DNA of 64,000 bases from Plenodomus lindquistii. Lineage: Eukaryota > Ascomycota > Dothideomycetes > Pleosporales > Leptosphaeriaceae. Positions 1-10,931 of the stretch are shown here, one piece after another. Each line of letters starts with the position of its first letter. The first letter of the stretch is position 1. The notes under the pieces are model-generated. The model saw nothing but the letters and a program-made list of their open reading frames with translations. It had not been told where the DNA came from and searched no databases. The stretch spans positions 2,356,001 to 2,420,000 of the forward strand of contig JANUWI010000003.1 in the NCBI GenBank assembly GCA_025504975.1, read 5' to 3'. Made by a program: the position numbers and the translations under genes.

Positions 1-943
1 GAGGTCTCTCGGCTTGTCGCTTTCGATCGTTGCCGCGTTGATTACGGGGTCTTCCCCGGCGAGATGGCGCGCTGTTCACAGTAGAGGCGTCCCTTGTACT
101 GTCCTGATGGGCTTCGCCCTCAGCGGTGTCATGTGAAGCCTCGTCATGAGCTGCAATGAAACTTGCTTTGCTCTTCCCTGTTTTCAGGGGATGGTTATTC
201 ATCATGTACTCCCGATAGCGTTTCATCATCTCTTTGCGGTTCATTCCGGGTTGGTATCGTCCAGAGTCCTGGAAGGTGGTTGCCCACACATTTGCCACCG
301 TGTTAACCGATGTGAGGAAATCTTTTGTTACTGCATTGATCTGCAGTACTTCCGGTACGTTGTATGCCTCTGCTTCAGTTGCGGCTTGGTCGTATTCTGC
401 GAGCCAGCTATCCCAGTGCGCGGAGGTTCTCATTGGCTTCAATGCCTGAAGGTATCGTTCGCGGGCTCGCTCTTGTTCAAGTTGTTCGTCAATCCCAATC
501 GTCGCTTCGAGGCTTATGAGCCATTTTCGGAGGGATTGGTCGGGTAGGCAACAGGTTCGGAGCAGATGCGGTGTTACTGTTGATTGGATGAACGCTACGA
601 TGTGCTGAAGGCTGGATTGCTCTTTCTCGTAGTCATGTCGGTCGTTCTTGTATTGTTCGAGGAGGATTTTGTGATACTCGAGGTCATCCCGGAAAGCCTT
701 CTGGCCTGCTGTGGAGAGATCGGTGATCCTTCTTGGGCTTGTGTTACTTGCATTGGCTGGCGCGTAATCAGCAATCACCGGGGCTCTTTCTGCTACCGGT
801 TTAACTGTTGGCCGGGTAGTAGACTTAGGATTGATCTTGTCCCAGATGTTATGTGCGATGCAGCGCGCTTTGAGCTGCGTCATCCATGTTGTGTAGTCTG
901 TGTGATCCCGTAGGATAGCTGTTGGATCACGCATTGTCGTCAT
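1..943 (-). mobile_element. Copia-type Gag-like open frame, partial at left edge
   Basis: An uninterrupted frame of 314 codons starts at the ATG at 943-941 and is still open at base 1, so the 3' part is outside the window. The N-terminus contains TDYTTWMTQLKARC, resembling the aromatic-rich start of Ty1/copia Gag proteins (Y..W...L). It is followed by a helical charged middle (for example EEQLEQERARERYLQ-like segments) and an Arg-rich tail (RRGRPRNQRGNDRKRQ) where nucleic-acid binding would be expected. No CCHC knuckle, protease or reverse transcriptase is visible, because these would lie to the left. CpA and TpG dinucleotides are normal here, so unlike the block to its right this copy has not been RIP-mutated. 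A non-TE gene with a similar helical region is possible. Confidence 0.6.
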
Positions 944-1185
944 GTTGGATAGACGTGTTGGGGTGGCCTGAGCGGTAGTCGGCAGTGAGACTCTTAATTG
1001 TCAGATGCACGGTACTATTGAAAGTGCACGAATATTGATGAATTTGATGAGGGTTGAGATCATTGATTGTGTCTTCTCCGAGCGTTGCTCAGGAGGCTAG
1101 TTTTGTCGCGTCGGCTACAGGGTGCGCTAGCGCACCCTGTGCCCCGCTTATCTACTGGCTCTAGAATAACTCCGTCAATCTGACA
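944..1185 (-). other. Leader between Gag frame and RIP block
   Basis: Normal-composition DNA upstream of the Gag-like frame (read on the minus strand). It would be the 5' LTR/leader side of a copia element. I see no tRNA-Met-type primer binding site and no convincing TG...CA LTR ends. It contains a 24-nt perfect palindrome, listed separately. Confidence 0.35.
1117..1140. repeat. 24-nt perfect palindrome
   Basis: The half-site ACAGGGTGCGCT is followed immediately by its exact reverse complement, with no loop. It is very GC-rich compared with the AT block that begins 45 bp further on. It lies upstream of the Gag-like frame, so it could be a hairpin in the element's leader, an LTR-internal palindrome or a protein site. 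Confidence 0.8.
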
Positions 1186-2700
1186 AAATTTATTAATTTT
1201 TAATCTCTAAATAGTATTTTTATCTACCTATCTAATTAATCTATTCTATTCTATATTATCTATTATAGTAATATTCTATTAGGTATTATATATAGAGCGT
1301 AAAATTTTTTATATATTTTTTTCTAGGTCTATTTAAAGTATTTTTAAAAATTTAGATATTTTTATTTTTAATAAAAAAAGTTTATATTTCTACTTCTACT
1401 ATTTTAAATATAATACTTTTTTTAAAAAATTCTAGAATTAGTTTATCTATAGAGTTTACTAGGTATAGTGCTACTTTACTATTAAAAATTATACTTTTTA
1501 AAAGTAGATAGATATTAAAATCTATTATAAAGTAAATTTTATTAGACTTATATTTAAATAAATATAGGTCTATTAAAAAAGCTACTATATTTTCTAGAAA
1601 AGTAATTTATTTAGATATTTTTATAACTTTTTAACTATTTAAATTTAAGTTTTTTAATTTTTTTTAACTTTTTTTAGCTAGAGCTAATTTTAGACTACTA
1701 GTTTTTAGCTTATTTAAACGCTTTAGAATTTTAAATTTAGTAGTATTATTTATTATATAAAGTTTACTAGTAAAAGTAGTCTAGAGTTTTTAGTAGTTAG
1801 TTACTAGCTATTTATAAACTTTTTTATAAAAATACTACTTTTTTTTAGAGCTTTTTATAGTATTTTTTTTAGTAGTTTTATTTTTTAGCGCGCTAAATAT
1901 TATAAAAACCTCTAAACTACTACTAGAGCTTTTTTAAACTATATTTTTTTAAAGTAAAGCTAAAAATATTTAAGCTATTTTATCTAGAGTAAGCTATACT
2001 TATTTTATAACTAAATATTTAATAATTAATTAGTATATAATTTAAGCCTATATTAGAGTAATTTTATAAAATAAAGTTTTAAAAAAATTCTAGATTATAA
2101 GCTATTTTTTAATTTTAGTAATACTATATATTTATACTTTTCTATATAGATTATACTAGTTTTAAAACTAGTTATAAAAATCTTTTTTTTTAGTAAACTT
2201 TATTAATATATATTTTATACTAGAAGCGTATAATATTTATTATTATATAATTAGTAGAAATAAAATTCTACTTTAATAATTTTATAAATAAATAAAGTAT
2301 TAATTTTTTTTATTTAATAAATATTAGTATTACTAGCGTTATAAACTCTAGATTAACTATTTACTATACCTAGTTTTATATATATTATATATAAATAGCT
2401 TTAGCGCTCTAGTTACTAAGTTTAATTTAGTAGTTCTAGACCTAGCTTTTATAAAGCTTTATAGTAATTATAGTATTATTTATAAATATTAGTTTTTATA
2501 GCTAAAAGCTAATAATATTTAGAGTATTAATAGTACTATTTAAATTAATTTTTTTCTAGAGAGCTCTATTTATTATATAGAACTAGAGCTAGATATACTA
2601 GGCTAGCTATTACTTCTTTATAGTAAGTATATACTTTTTTTTAGAGATTATAAATAATTTAGCTATAAAGCTTTTAAAAGTAATACTAAATAGATAAATT

Positions 2701-2702
<2 letters not shown>
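1186..2702. repeat. Saturated RIP-mutated AT-rich relic
   Basis: About 1.5 kb of extremely AT-rich DNA. Reading every line, I find no CpA and only one TpG (1469-1470), whereas TpA is everywhere. Remaining C and G occur almost only as CT, AG, GC, CC or CG. This is what complete C-to-T conversion in CpA context on both strands leaves behind. No open frame survives, so the original repeat cannot be named. The left boundary is sharp (last CpA at 1184-1185); weaker bias continues to about 2830. Confidence 0.92.

Positions 2703-2744
<42 letters not shown>
2703..2744. repeat. 42-nt poly-T tract
   Basis: A pure homopolymer of 42 T at the right end of the RIP block. It could be the poly-A tail of a minus-strand retroelement whose body would lie to the right, expanded low-complexity DNA, or an assembly artefact. 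Nothing recognisable as a LINE follows. Confidence 0.85.
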
Positions 2745-2897
2745 CTAAATTGCTTTCTTTTAAGCTCTTTTAAGCGTATAGAAGGGAACGTTCCTAGAAG
2801 TATAAAGGAGCCGGGCTTATAACTATTATAGAGAGCAGATTTAGAAGTAATTAGGAGATAGATTACTACATAGGAAATGCTCGAAAGAGCGTACTAC

Positions 2898-3661
2898 TTA
2901 TAGCTGAAATTTCGGTGAAAGTATGTTCCACCCTGCTCGCGTGGATGCTCCATAGAGCTTGCTGCACGTGACTATGCTCTGAGTGTAGGCTTGGTGCGTA
3001 CGCTCTGTGACATTCAATCCTACCAAGGTATCTAATTGGGATAGGACAGTTTCAATGCCGACACAACGAAACAAAGCATTCCAGGATTCCTTTTCACCGA
3101 AGACAACTGTATTGATAGCGTCCTTGTTTGTCTTCTTCATTTACCGAGGAAGGATTCTGCGTAGTATTCCTCACTTGATTCCTCAATTGGATGCATAAAG
3201 ATGTTTGAAGTGTATGGAAGCAGTTTCGTTTCCACATTCACTTGGTTACAAACCAGGCTGAGGCTGAAGAGTTCCTGCCACTTAGTTGGACTGGACGACC
3301 AGACAGTCGGGTAATCTTGCGACCAGAGATTGCCGCCAACTACTTCATGGCCAACGATGACATATTCGTAGATCATGTCCCGGAGCTCCCTGGGGATGCC
3401 GAGAAGAGTAGGTGTCCTGGTATTGTCAGCAACAAGATCAACTCAAGCTCATTCGTGATTTGCGTACGCTTTCATGGTGACTGGGAGCATGCTTAAAGCA
3501 TTTTCGACTGCGCCGCTTTCAGACTTTGCCTCGTTGCTGTCGGCAGCGACGTCCGGGTCGGAACTCGCGCTCTTCATTGATGACATCCGGGTTGTGTCAA
3601 ACGATGTGGCGGAGAGAGAGGGTGGTGGAGAGCAGAGGAAATTACGACGTTGACGAGCCAT
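2898..3661 (-). pseudogene. Broken LPRELRDxIYEYV-family paralogue (copy A)
   Basis: Exon 1 is 3661-3468 (an inner ATG at 3586 is an alternative start), a 51-bp intron spans 3467-3417 (GTACGC donor, CTGAC branch, CCAG acceptor), and exon 2 begins at 3416. Splicing joins in phase 2 to give TPTLLGIPRELRDMIYEYV, the family signature, then WQELFSLSLVCNQVNVETKLLPY. The frame hits TGA at 3139-3137, yet homology to copies B and C (KDAINTVVFGEKESW) continues at once in another frame from 3140 down to 2898. A one-base indel near 3140 therefore truncates the protein to about 150 residues. Family function is unknown; such proteins are abundant in Pleosporales and resemble 2EXR/DUF7730-type F-box-like proteins. 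It lies ~150 bp from the RIP block and poly-T tract. Confidence 0.65.
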
Positions 3662-4490
3662 TCTTATGTGCCCTCGCTAAGCGTTTGTCACCGATGCCCA
3701 GATCCAGGGTCCAGCCAACATGTAGATGCGGTGAAGGTAAGCGACACAGTCTTCCGAATTGCGAAGATTGCATAACCGTGTCGCGGAATCAATAACAGGG
3801 TCTTGCAAAAGTATTACATACTTTTAATCGTATCATCTACACGTATACGGGGTTGTATTTGAGATATGATAGAGCATACCATGTATGCTGTTGATTGGAC
3901 TGCAAACGCAATCTGGGAAGCTTAACCTACTTCTTATATACCATCAAAAGAGCTCGCATTTATTGTGTCCCTATCCTACATCAATAGCATAACACTTAGG
4001 CATATATAGTAGCAGGGAGGCAATAAAAGTGCTTAAGTTTAATATAATATTATCTTTACTACTTGTAGTGAATACAAGTAAATTCTAACCACCTTTAGTA
4101 GACTTTTTAGCGTTGTTAATCAACCACGGTGCATGTCACTGTGGTGACTCAATAAACACAAGCTCTTTTGTAATTGAACACATCGCCGCCTCTTGCAAAG
4201 CCTATGCGGAACCATCTATCTTCCAGTCAATCTGCCCGTATTACCTGCACAGATTCAGGTAGTAACTGACCACTGTTTGCAGCTTCATCATCGTATCTAC
4301 CATCTACTTTTATCAGAAATGGTGTACCATCGCCGTCGGCCGCTCCTTCCCGTTCTGCTCCTCACCTTCACCACGCGGTGCCCCACCACGTGACAAACGG
4401 CGTACCTGTAAAAAGATTGCCTCGATCTTTTGTTGGATTCCTTACCTCAACACGCGATCGACGACAGCACTCCCGGACACCATCGTAACG
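3662..4490. other. Intergenic, copies A and B
   Basis: Upstream regions of the divergent copies A (minus) and B (plus). Moderately AT-rich, with no RNA gene or coding region I can support. Confidence 0.5.
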
Positions 4491-5299
4491 ATGAGCGCTC
4501 CCAACCTCAAAGGCACCAAGCGTCCGCCGCCAGATTCGGAGGATACACCAGACAATAAGAAAGTGAAGCTCGATACTGCTGGAGAGGCAGTCATCCCGGT
4601 TCTGCAAGTCATGAAGAAGGCGTGAGTGCCTTCATTTGAAGTAGTGATTGCACGCGTACTGACAAAGGCAGCGAGCCCACCTTCCTCGGAATTCCCAGGG
4701 AACTTCGCGACACGATATACGAGTATGTCATTGGCGGACATCAGGTCTCATTCGGCTATGGATCAATTCACGCGCAAGCAGAGGGTGCATTCATGCCGAG
4801 CCGCGAACAATGGCTGGATATCGTGGGCATGGGTTTGGTCTGCCACCAGACTCGAGCTGAGACCGAGATACTGCCATATCGTTTGAACGAGTTCTACACT
4901 GTCATCGATGATGGTTTCGTTAGATTCCTGTCTTCATTGAGCAAGGAGAAGAAGGATGCCATCGAGCGAGTCGTCCTTGGACAGCAGTGGTTCTACCAGT
5001 TGGAGCGCCGCCAGCAGACACAGAATGTTCTGGAGCAACTCAACGACTGCGCGGGACTGGTCAGTATTATCGTTCGAGACACGCTGAGCCCGGACAGCCA
5101 AGCGCTCATCCGTGAGTTCGCTATAAACAAAGGCATCGAAGTTGTCATCAAGAGGTCCTTGTTGATTGCCACTTCTGGACCCACCTCTGAATGGGAGGAA
5201 GAAGAGAGGGCATGGGAGGAGTCGTTCCTGGAGGAGGAGGAAGGCTATGGTAATGACGATGACGATGACGACGATGAAGAAGATGAGGATGAAGAATAG
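4491..5299 (+). CDS. LPRELRDxIYEYV-family protein with acidic tail (copy B)
   Basis: Two exons: 4491-4621 and 4672-5299, with a 50-bp intron (GTGAGT donor, ACTGAC branch, GCAG acceptor) in phase 2. The product is 252 aa. The N-terminal ~44 residues are Lys/Pro-rich and probably disordered. Residues ~45-65 carry FLGIPRELRDTIYEYVIGG, the family core, followed by a helical region with VCHQTRAETEILPY and KKDAIERVVLG, both matched in copies A and C. The last ~35 residues are almost entirely Glu and Asp. It is the only apparently intact member of the three. The motif is typical of fungal 2EXR/DUF7730-type hypothetical proteins with an F-box-like first helix; a role in ubiquitin ligases is conceivable but unproven. 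The acidic tail is absent from copy A and shorter in copy C. Confidence 0.8.
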
Positions 5300-6391
5300 G
5301 GAGACAACATCGCGGGAAGGGGAGGAAATGGAGAAAGGGAATGATGACGAGAATGGTTGGTAGTGAGGACTTCGAGCATGGAAAAGATTTTGGATAGTCA
5401 TAGTGCGAGTACAAAGGAGCTCGTATCTACTGCGTCACCTAGGTCAGAAGTCCTGCTCGCCGTAGCTAACACACCACACCAAGAAAAGGGTCAAACGTTC
5501 TCACAAACTTTTTGTATACTCTAGGAATAGTATAGATCTTTTCCTGCTCTTGCTGCGTGCTTTTGTTGTCTCCTTGCTGCTATGTAGGCTTCAACGTCAC
5601 GCTGATAACATAATATGTGGGCGCAATAAATACAGGCTCCTTCGTACCATAGGTACTTTGCTCATAGATGACTGAGATACATCGCTTCTAACCTAAGACA
5701 ATGCTGCCTTGTGCCTGGAGAGGGTATAACTCAAGGTTCTGATGGCTACAGATACTTTAGGCAAGAAGAACATGGCGATAGTCGAGGCGTGTGCTGAGAA
5801 AAGGGGCATCTGCTTCATGAAGCAGCGATGCTGCGTTATCTTTGCGCTCTGAGTTCGCGATTATGGCTTCGAAACAAGTGTGGTGGGCATAGGCTCGAAG
5901 TCGTCTGGGTCTGTTAAAGAGGAATGGAAGACTGCTGAGAATAGTGGTGTAGTATCCTGGGATTTTACCGAACCCGAGAAGTTATCGCTGTACTCACGGC
6001 GAAAAGTTGACGACTTTTCTTGCCGCCTCCTTATCTACCGAATGTGGTGAAACCCGGGACAACACCGATCACGAGGGGCACAGGCGCGAGGAAGACCGAA
6101 AACGGTATCCTTAAGAATTAAACATGTGGATCGCGGTCTTCATACATTTAGTCATGTAGTCCATAGTCTGGTAGACACGCTACGAGATGCACGCCGCCAA
6201 AAAAAAAAAAGGATGTTGTCCACTCAGACGTGATCCATTGGCTACCTTTAAGTCTTGCAGCAGTACCGCAGAACAGTAAATCTTACACGAGACCCAAGCT
6301 ACATGTATCGCCACTCAAGTTATATCTAGAAAGAATCAATCTCGTGGCAAGCGTCACTGCTGCTGTTTAATCTCGTTCGGTGTCGCCCTGC
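5300..6391. other. Intergenic, copies B and C
   Basis: Convergent 3' regions of copies B and C. A 12-A run lies near 6199. No coding region or RNA gene is supported; short antisense frames over the acidic codons of copy B are shadows. Confidence 0.5.
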
Positions 6392-7332
6392 TCAGTCGTC
6401 CTGTCCGGTATCCTCCTCCTCGGCGTCCTCCTGCTCGATTTCGCCCTCCCTAGAGTCTTTCTGAGGTTTCCAATCGTAGTAAACATTCCAATACTACTCG
6501 AAATCAGTAACGCTCAAATGAGATTTGTAAAAGAAGAAAATTCAACTCACCAAGCGGTCTTTGAAGACCCATTCGAAGTTTCCGACATCTTTCGTCTCCT
6601 TGGTTATAAATCGCAGGTTCCTCTTCTTACTGTACGCCTCCAGGAGTTTCTCCTCTGCTGAACCCTTTTCGTCGATGAAAATCACAGTCCTGAGCCCGCG
6701 CAGACCGTCGAATCGCTTCATGGCACAATCGTTGCTTCCAGATCCACGTTTCCGGAAGAGCTTGTCAAAAGTCACCACCGTCGTGATGGCATCTTTCTGC
6801 ACGTCGCTCAGGTTGCGGAGAAAGAGCTCAGTACGGTCTGCACAGCCGAACCTGAAAATCCGGAACTTGAAAGCCAGTAGACATGTCTCTTCGTGGGGCT
6901 GGCGGCATGTGAGACTGAGGTTGGAGAGTTGTTTCCAACCTTTGGTTGTGAAATATCCGTGAGTAGAGAACGCCTCTCGTGAGTGTGGATGCGCATTAAT
7001 GGTACGGGCGCTTGTGCCTGGAGCGAGCAATACAACACCTTCACCGATGACGTACTCATAGATCATATCTCGGAGCACCCTAGGTAGGCTAAGAAGCGTG
7101 TGTTCACTACCATTAGTGTCAGAACATGTGCCACTTGCTAGGTTGGAGCATGCACTCACAAGTTCTTCGTGGTGGAGATGTTCTCGGGCGTATCATTTTT
7201 CTCTGGCGAATCGACGTTCTCTATCTTGTCAACATTGTCTACCTTCTTGTCTTCTTACTGTTTGCTCTCCAGGGCACCATCCGCACCGTCGGAACAAGAC
7301 CGTTCAGTCGCTGCGGCCAGCGGTACACTCAT
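6392..7332 (-). pseudogene. LPRELRDxIYEYV-family paralogue with stop in exon 1 (copy C)
   Basis: Three exons: 7332-7160, 7106-6551 and 6493-6392. Intron 1 (53 bp, GTGAGT...TAG) is in phase 2 at the same place as in copies A and B; intron 2 (57 bp, GTGAGT...GAGTAG) is in phase 0. The joined frame contains LLSLPRVLRDMIYEYVIGEG, LSLTCRQPHEETCLLAF and KDAITTVVTFDKLF, then ends in an acidic tail (EQEDAEEEDTGQDD). Exon 1 starts MSVPLAAATERSCSDGADG but has an in-frame TAA at 7257-7255, before an Asp/Lys-rich stretch without another ATG. A nonsense mutation (a CAA-to-TAA change would be RIP-like) or an unrecognised extra exon would explain this. The rest of the frame is open and well spliced, so loss of function, if real, is recent. 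Confidence 0.65.
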
Positions 7333-7617
7333 CGTGACCAGGGTACGTCTTAGTTCGGGCTCCCGTTCTGCAAGTGTGGTGGAAGGTTGAAAGGTTGAAC
7401 GTAGAAGGCAAGGAAGGTACCATGCTTTAAGCAACAGACCCGCACTGACCACCAGACAATGTAAACGACAGGCGGGGAAAGTACACGACACCCTGCACTC
7501 AAGGCAACACAATATCTTGCTCTTACGCCGTAAACCCTAATGCATCTGCTACCCCAAAGCTAACCACCATCTCTCATGTATCTTCTTCTCTGTATCTAAA
7601 CACCCACCACCCCGGCA

Positions 7618-10253
7618 CTACATCCCACTAAGCACACTCTGCACCCCCACACTATTAACATCGTCCCTCCTCGCAATATACGACTTCAATTCCTGCGCAT
7701 CCTGCCCGCCAGCCGCTCTCAGTCTATCCCGTAACGCTTCAGGCCCAATGATGAACAGCGTACTAACATCTGTCAAAACATCCATCGCACCTGGCTCCAA
7801 CTCTTCGCCCGTAGGCCAATTTCTCACAAGCTCCACGTAGCGATTCATATCCTTTGACACGCTTAGCCCGCCGACCTGCGAGACGGAGAAGCGGAGCAAA
7901 TGTGCGAGGACTTGGGCGCGCAGACCTCGTGCTAGTTCGGCGAGGAAGAGCGAGAGATTGCGGCCAGAGAGGGCGGAGGTGGCTTGCGCGGCGACACGGG
8001 TGAGGAAGGCGGAGACTTCTCTGCAGGCTTGGGTTTCGCTTGTTACCATTAGATCGTCGTCTTTGGGGCGGAAGTCTGTCTTTTTTTGTTGGGAGAGGAG
8101 TCTGCTGACCCAGTTTAGGGAGGCGGTGAGGGTGAGGTTGAGGATGTTGGAGAGTTTGGCTTCGAGCGTGGCCATGGTGGAGTTGCTGGTTTTTTCGAGC
8201 TCGCGGCGGATGGTGAGGTTGGGGGCGCAGAGTGGGAGCAGGATTGTGGTGACGGTTTGTTGGAGGAGGTGGAGGATTGTGGTTATGACGTGAAGGGAGG
8301 GGAGGTGGGTGAGGTCTGGTGGTGTCTTGAGGTTTTCTTGTAGAGCGGCGTGATCTTGTGCACTGGATTGATGTTAGTAAGGTTGAAATTGCCGCGGATA
8401 GTCATAACTTACGCTTCCAGAGCAGTCTCAAGATACATCTCGCCCATTTGCCGTAGAAGAAGATTCAGAAGAATTTGTACGTCCTTCGGTGTCTCGCTGC
8501 TAGGCGATAATTCAAGACCTCGCCCCACACCTTCCGCCAGCCATTTCAACATACGCTTAGCAACTGGCAATGACAATTTGCCATCTTCATCAGTGACCTC
8601 GATGTCTTTCTTCTCCTGTTGATCTTCTCGGAGACCAGCAATTCGGAGCAACGTAGCTTTTTGACTCGCCGGAAGATCAGTGCTTTCAAGACGCTCCATA
8701 TACTTGTCTCGCGCAGACGCCGCAATTTCTTTTCCACGTTGAGCAAGTGAGCCAAAATATGACGTTGGCGCTTTGCTCCGTCGGGAATGGTAAATGGTAT
8801 ACTTGAGCAGCAAAGAAGAGTAGAGCTCTTCCAAATTCTTCTTTTCGCGCTCTACGTACTTCTCGCCGATAAAGTATGAAGAAAAGAGCTCTTCAAGCTG
8901 CTGGTCGAGAGTGGCGGCTATTTGCGAAGTAGCAGGTTCTGGGTGCTCGGTCAAGCCGTGTGACTTGAGGTCTTCAACGAGCTGGGTGATGTACCCTCTC
9001 GATGCTTGAAGTGAGCGCAGGAAAGCGAGAGACGAGAGCTCGCTCGCCTTCTCCAGCACCATCTCAAGCCGTTGCTGTATCGATTGTTGAAATATTCGCT
9101 CGATAAATTTTACCAGCACTTCTTCGTAGTATGGGAATGCGCGTCTGATGATCGCAGACTCTTCTTGAACCACGATCTTGACCTCGTCAATCAAAGACTG
9201 TAACGTTGGTTCGACGCCTGGTGGCTCTGCGTCAGGATCTTGCAAACGGTCCCATGTCTCTGCGTCTGTCGAGAGTTCTTCTGCTGTGAGTTGCATACGT
9301 TCGATGAAGAACGAATGCTGGTTGACATATGTTCCAATGACACTGGAACCCTCGTTGAAACCTCTCAGAGCAATAGCGCAGTCGCGCATGCCATTGTAGT
9401 TTGGTCGCCTGTAGCATTCGTCAAACTTGACAAGTAGGTCTTTCTCCAGGTTCTCCAAGAACTTCTCAATGACTTGGCTGGTGTTGTGTCTCGAGACTTG
9501 TGTTGGCCGCTTCTTTACACCATTCTGTGCCTCTCCATTAACGCGCTGGTTGCTATCGGGATTGAGACGAGTACTGATACGCAGGAGCTGACGAGCAATT
9601 TCTGCGCACCGCACGATATCACCGCTTCGTCGGTGGTCTTCGAGGATATTGAGCTCGCCCCTTTCGCTGACTTCTTGCCAGCATTCAATCAAGAACTTGG
9701 CGTCCAGCGCCCTCTTGCGCTGACGATCAAGCTCCTCTAGCTTCTCACCGATGCGCATAGCAATGTTTCCACCTCCATCTGGTCCTCCATCGTCATTGCC
9801 GTTCAGCGAGCTATCGAGTCTCTGGAACCGATCCATAGACTGCTCGAGTCTCCGACCCAGAGACTCGACATTCTGGTTGTGTTGCAATTCTGCGCGTCGT
9901 ACAGCGCCCGACAGCTCATTCTCCTTTTCCTCCAAATCCTCGGACAGGTTGTTGAGGCGCGTCAAGGCATGTTCGAAGGTTCGGATGAGCGGTTTCGGAT
10001 CGAACGTGGACGGGCCTGCGGTCCCTCCAGATCTACGGGAAACGGGGACAGCGGCGTCGGAGAGGTCCTCGATGAAATCCTTTACTATAAAGTCTTTGCT
10101 CTGGTCATGTTAGTCTGCCAGATAGGAGGTCTGCTCTGACACGCGCTGTCGTCTTACCGAGAACTTCTCTAGGGTGAATTGCGGCGCGCGCAACGATGCC
10201 CGAGAGGTTGCGTGCACGAGTGTAGACACCGACTCGCGGTGGCGAACCTGCAT
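7618..10253 (-). CDS. SEC10: Exocyst complex subunit Sec10
   Basis: Exons 10253-10158, 10100-8413 and 8362-7618; introns of 57 and 50 bp with GTAAG donors and CTAAC/CTAACAT branch sites. The lengths sum to 843 codons, giving 842 aa, the usual size of fungal Sec10. The N-terminus reads FTLEKFSSKDFIVKDFIEDL across the first splice, followed by a long coiled coil (residues ~70-160) and the helical-rod Sec10 domain to the C-terminus. Sec10 is a subunit of the octameric exocyst, which tethers post-Golgi vesicles to the plasma membrane at growth sites such as hyphal tips. It is divergent from NUS1 with a shared 680-bp upstream region. The third exon was confirmed by its unbroken frame into MATLEAKLSNILNLTLTASL. 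Confidence 0.95.
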
Positions 10254-10931
10254 TATGCTGTGGTCAGGCTAGATGCCGCGTGCATGGGCATAGGTACGGT
10301 TCACTTCTACAGTTGGGGGGTTACCGCCTTGGAGCTGGTGGTTGGGCACTGTCGCAAAGCATAAGGCACTCGCTCTCACTACCACCGGTCTTGACAGGCA
10401 GAATGTTTCGACACAGAGGAATTGGTGTTAGACTCGAGCATGCGCCATACGTGGCTATTCGCTGCGCAACTCGAACACGGTGTGCTGTCTTGAGCTCGTT
10501 CAGGAACGCAGCTGAGGTGGCTTGTCGCGCCCCCACGCCACGGTTGGCAGCTCCAGCCGACCAGACAACGGGTGACCTCATGCGGACAATCGTCTCGCTC
10601 TGCCCAAGACCCTGCAAAGACAAACATGGAAGAGCATGCCTGCATCGCCCACAGCCATTCGCACTTGCGACGACTTTGCCAGACATCCACGCAATGGCGC
10701 GCCCCATTCCAAGGCGGAGCCACCCCGGCTGACCTGGCCTTGCTCGGCAGCCACGGCGCCACACGTATGCACCAGCCTCACCTGGGAAATTCCCATATGT
10801 GACCTCACACCCCCGGACTTGACACGCGCAATTGCAAAGTCCGGCCTTTAAACTCCAGACTATTCTTCCTCGAGTTCCAACCCTCAAAACCAAAAGTCAC
10901 TTTGTCGCAAACACTCATCCATTCGCCCGCA
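10254..10931. promoter_or_regulatory. Shared SEC10/NUS1 upstream region
   Basis: A 678-bp divergent intergenic region, GC-rich and pyrimidine-rich toward NUS1. Overlapping short frames on both strands lack family similarity and are taken as chance. No individual factor site is claimed. Confidence 0.45.

Noticed and set aside
4934..5414. Several long minus-strand frames over the acidic tail of copy B
   Set aside because: They are antisense translations of Glu/Asp repeat codons, giving low-complexity Phe/Ile/Val/Ser peptides.
6542..7159. 205-codon frame as the whole of copy C
   Set aside because: It begins with the GTG of the intron 1 donor (GTGAGT) and ends just after the intron 2 donor; the spliced three-exon model fits copies A and B.
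10321..10893. 190-codon and other overlapping frames between SEC10 and NUS1
   Set aside because: They overlap on both strands in a GC-rich divergent promoter, with no conserved motif.
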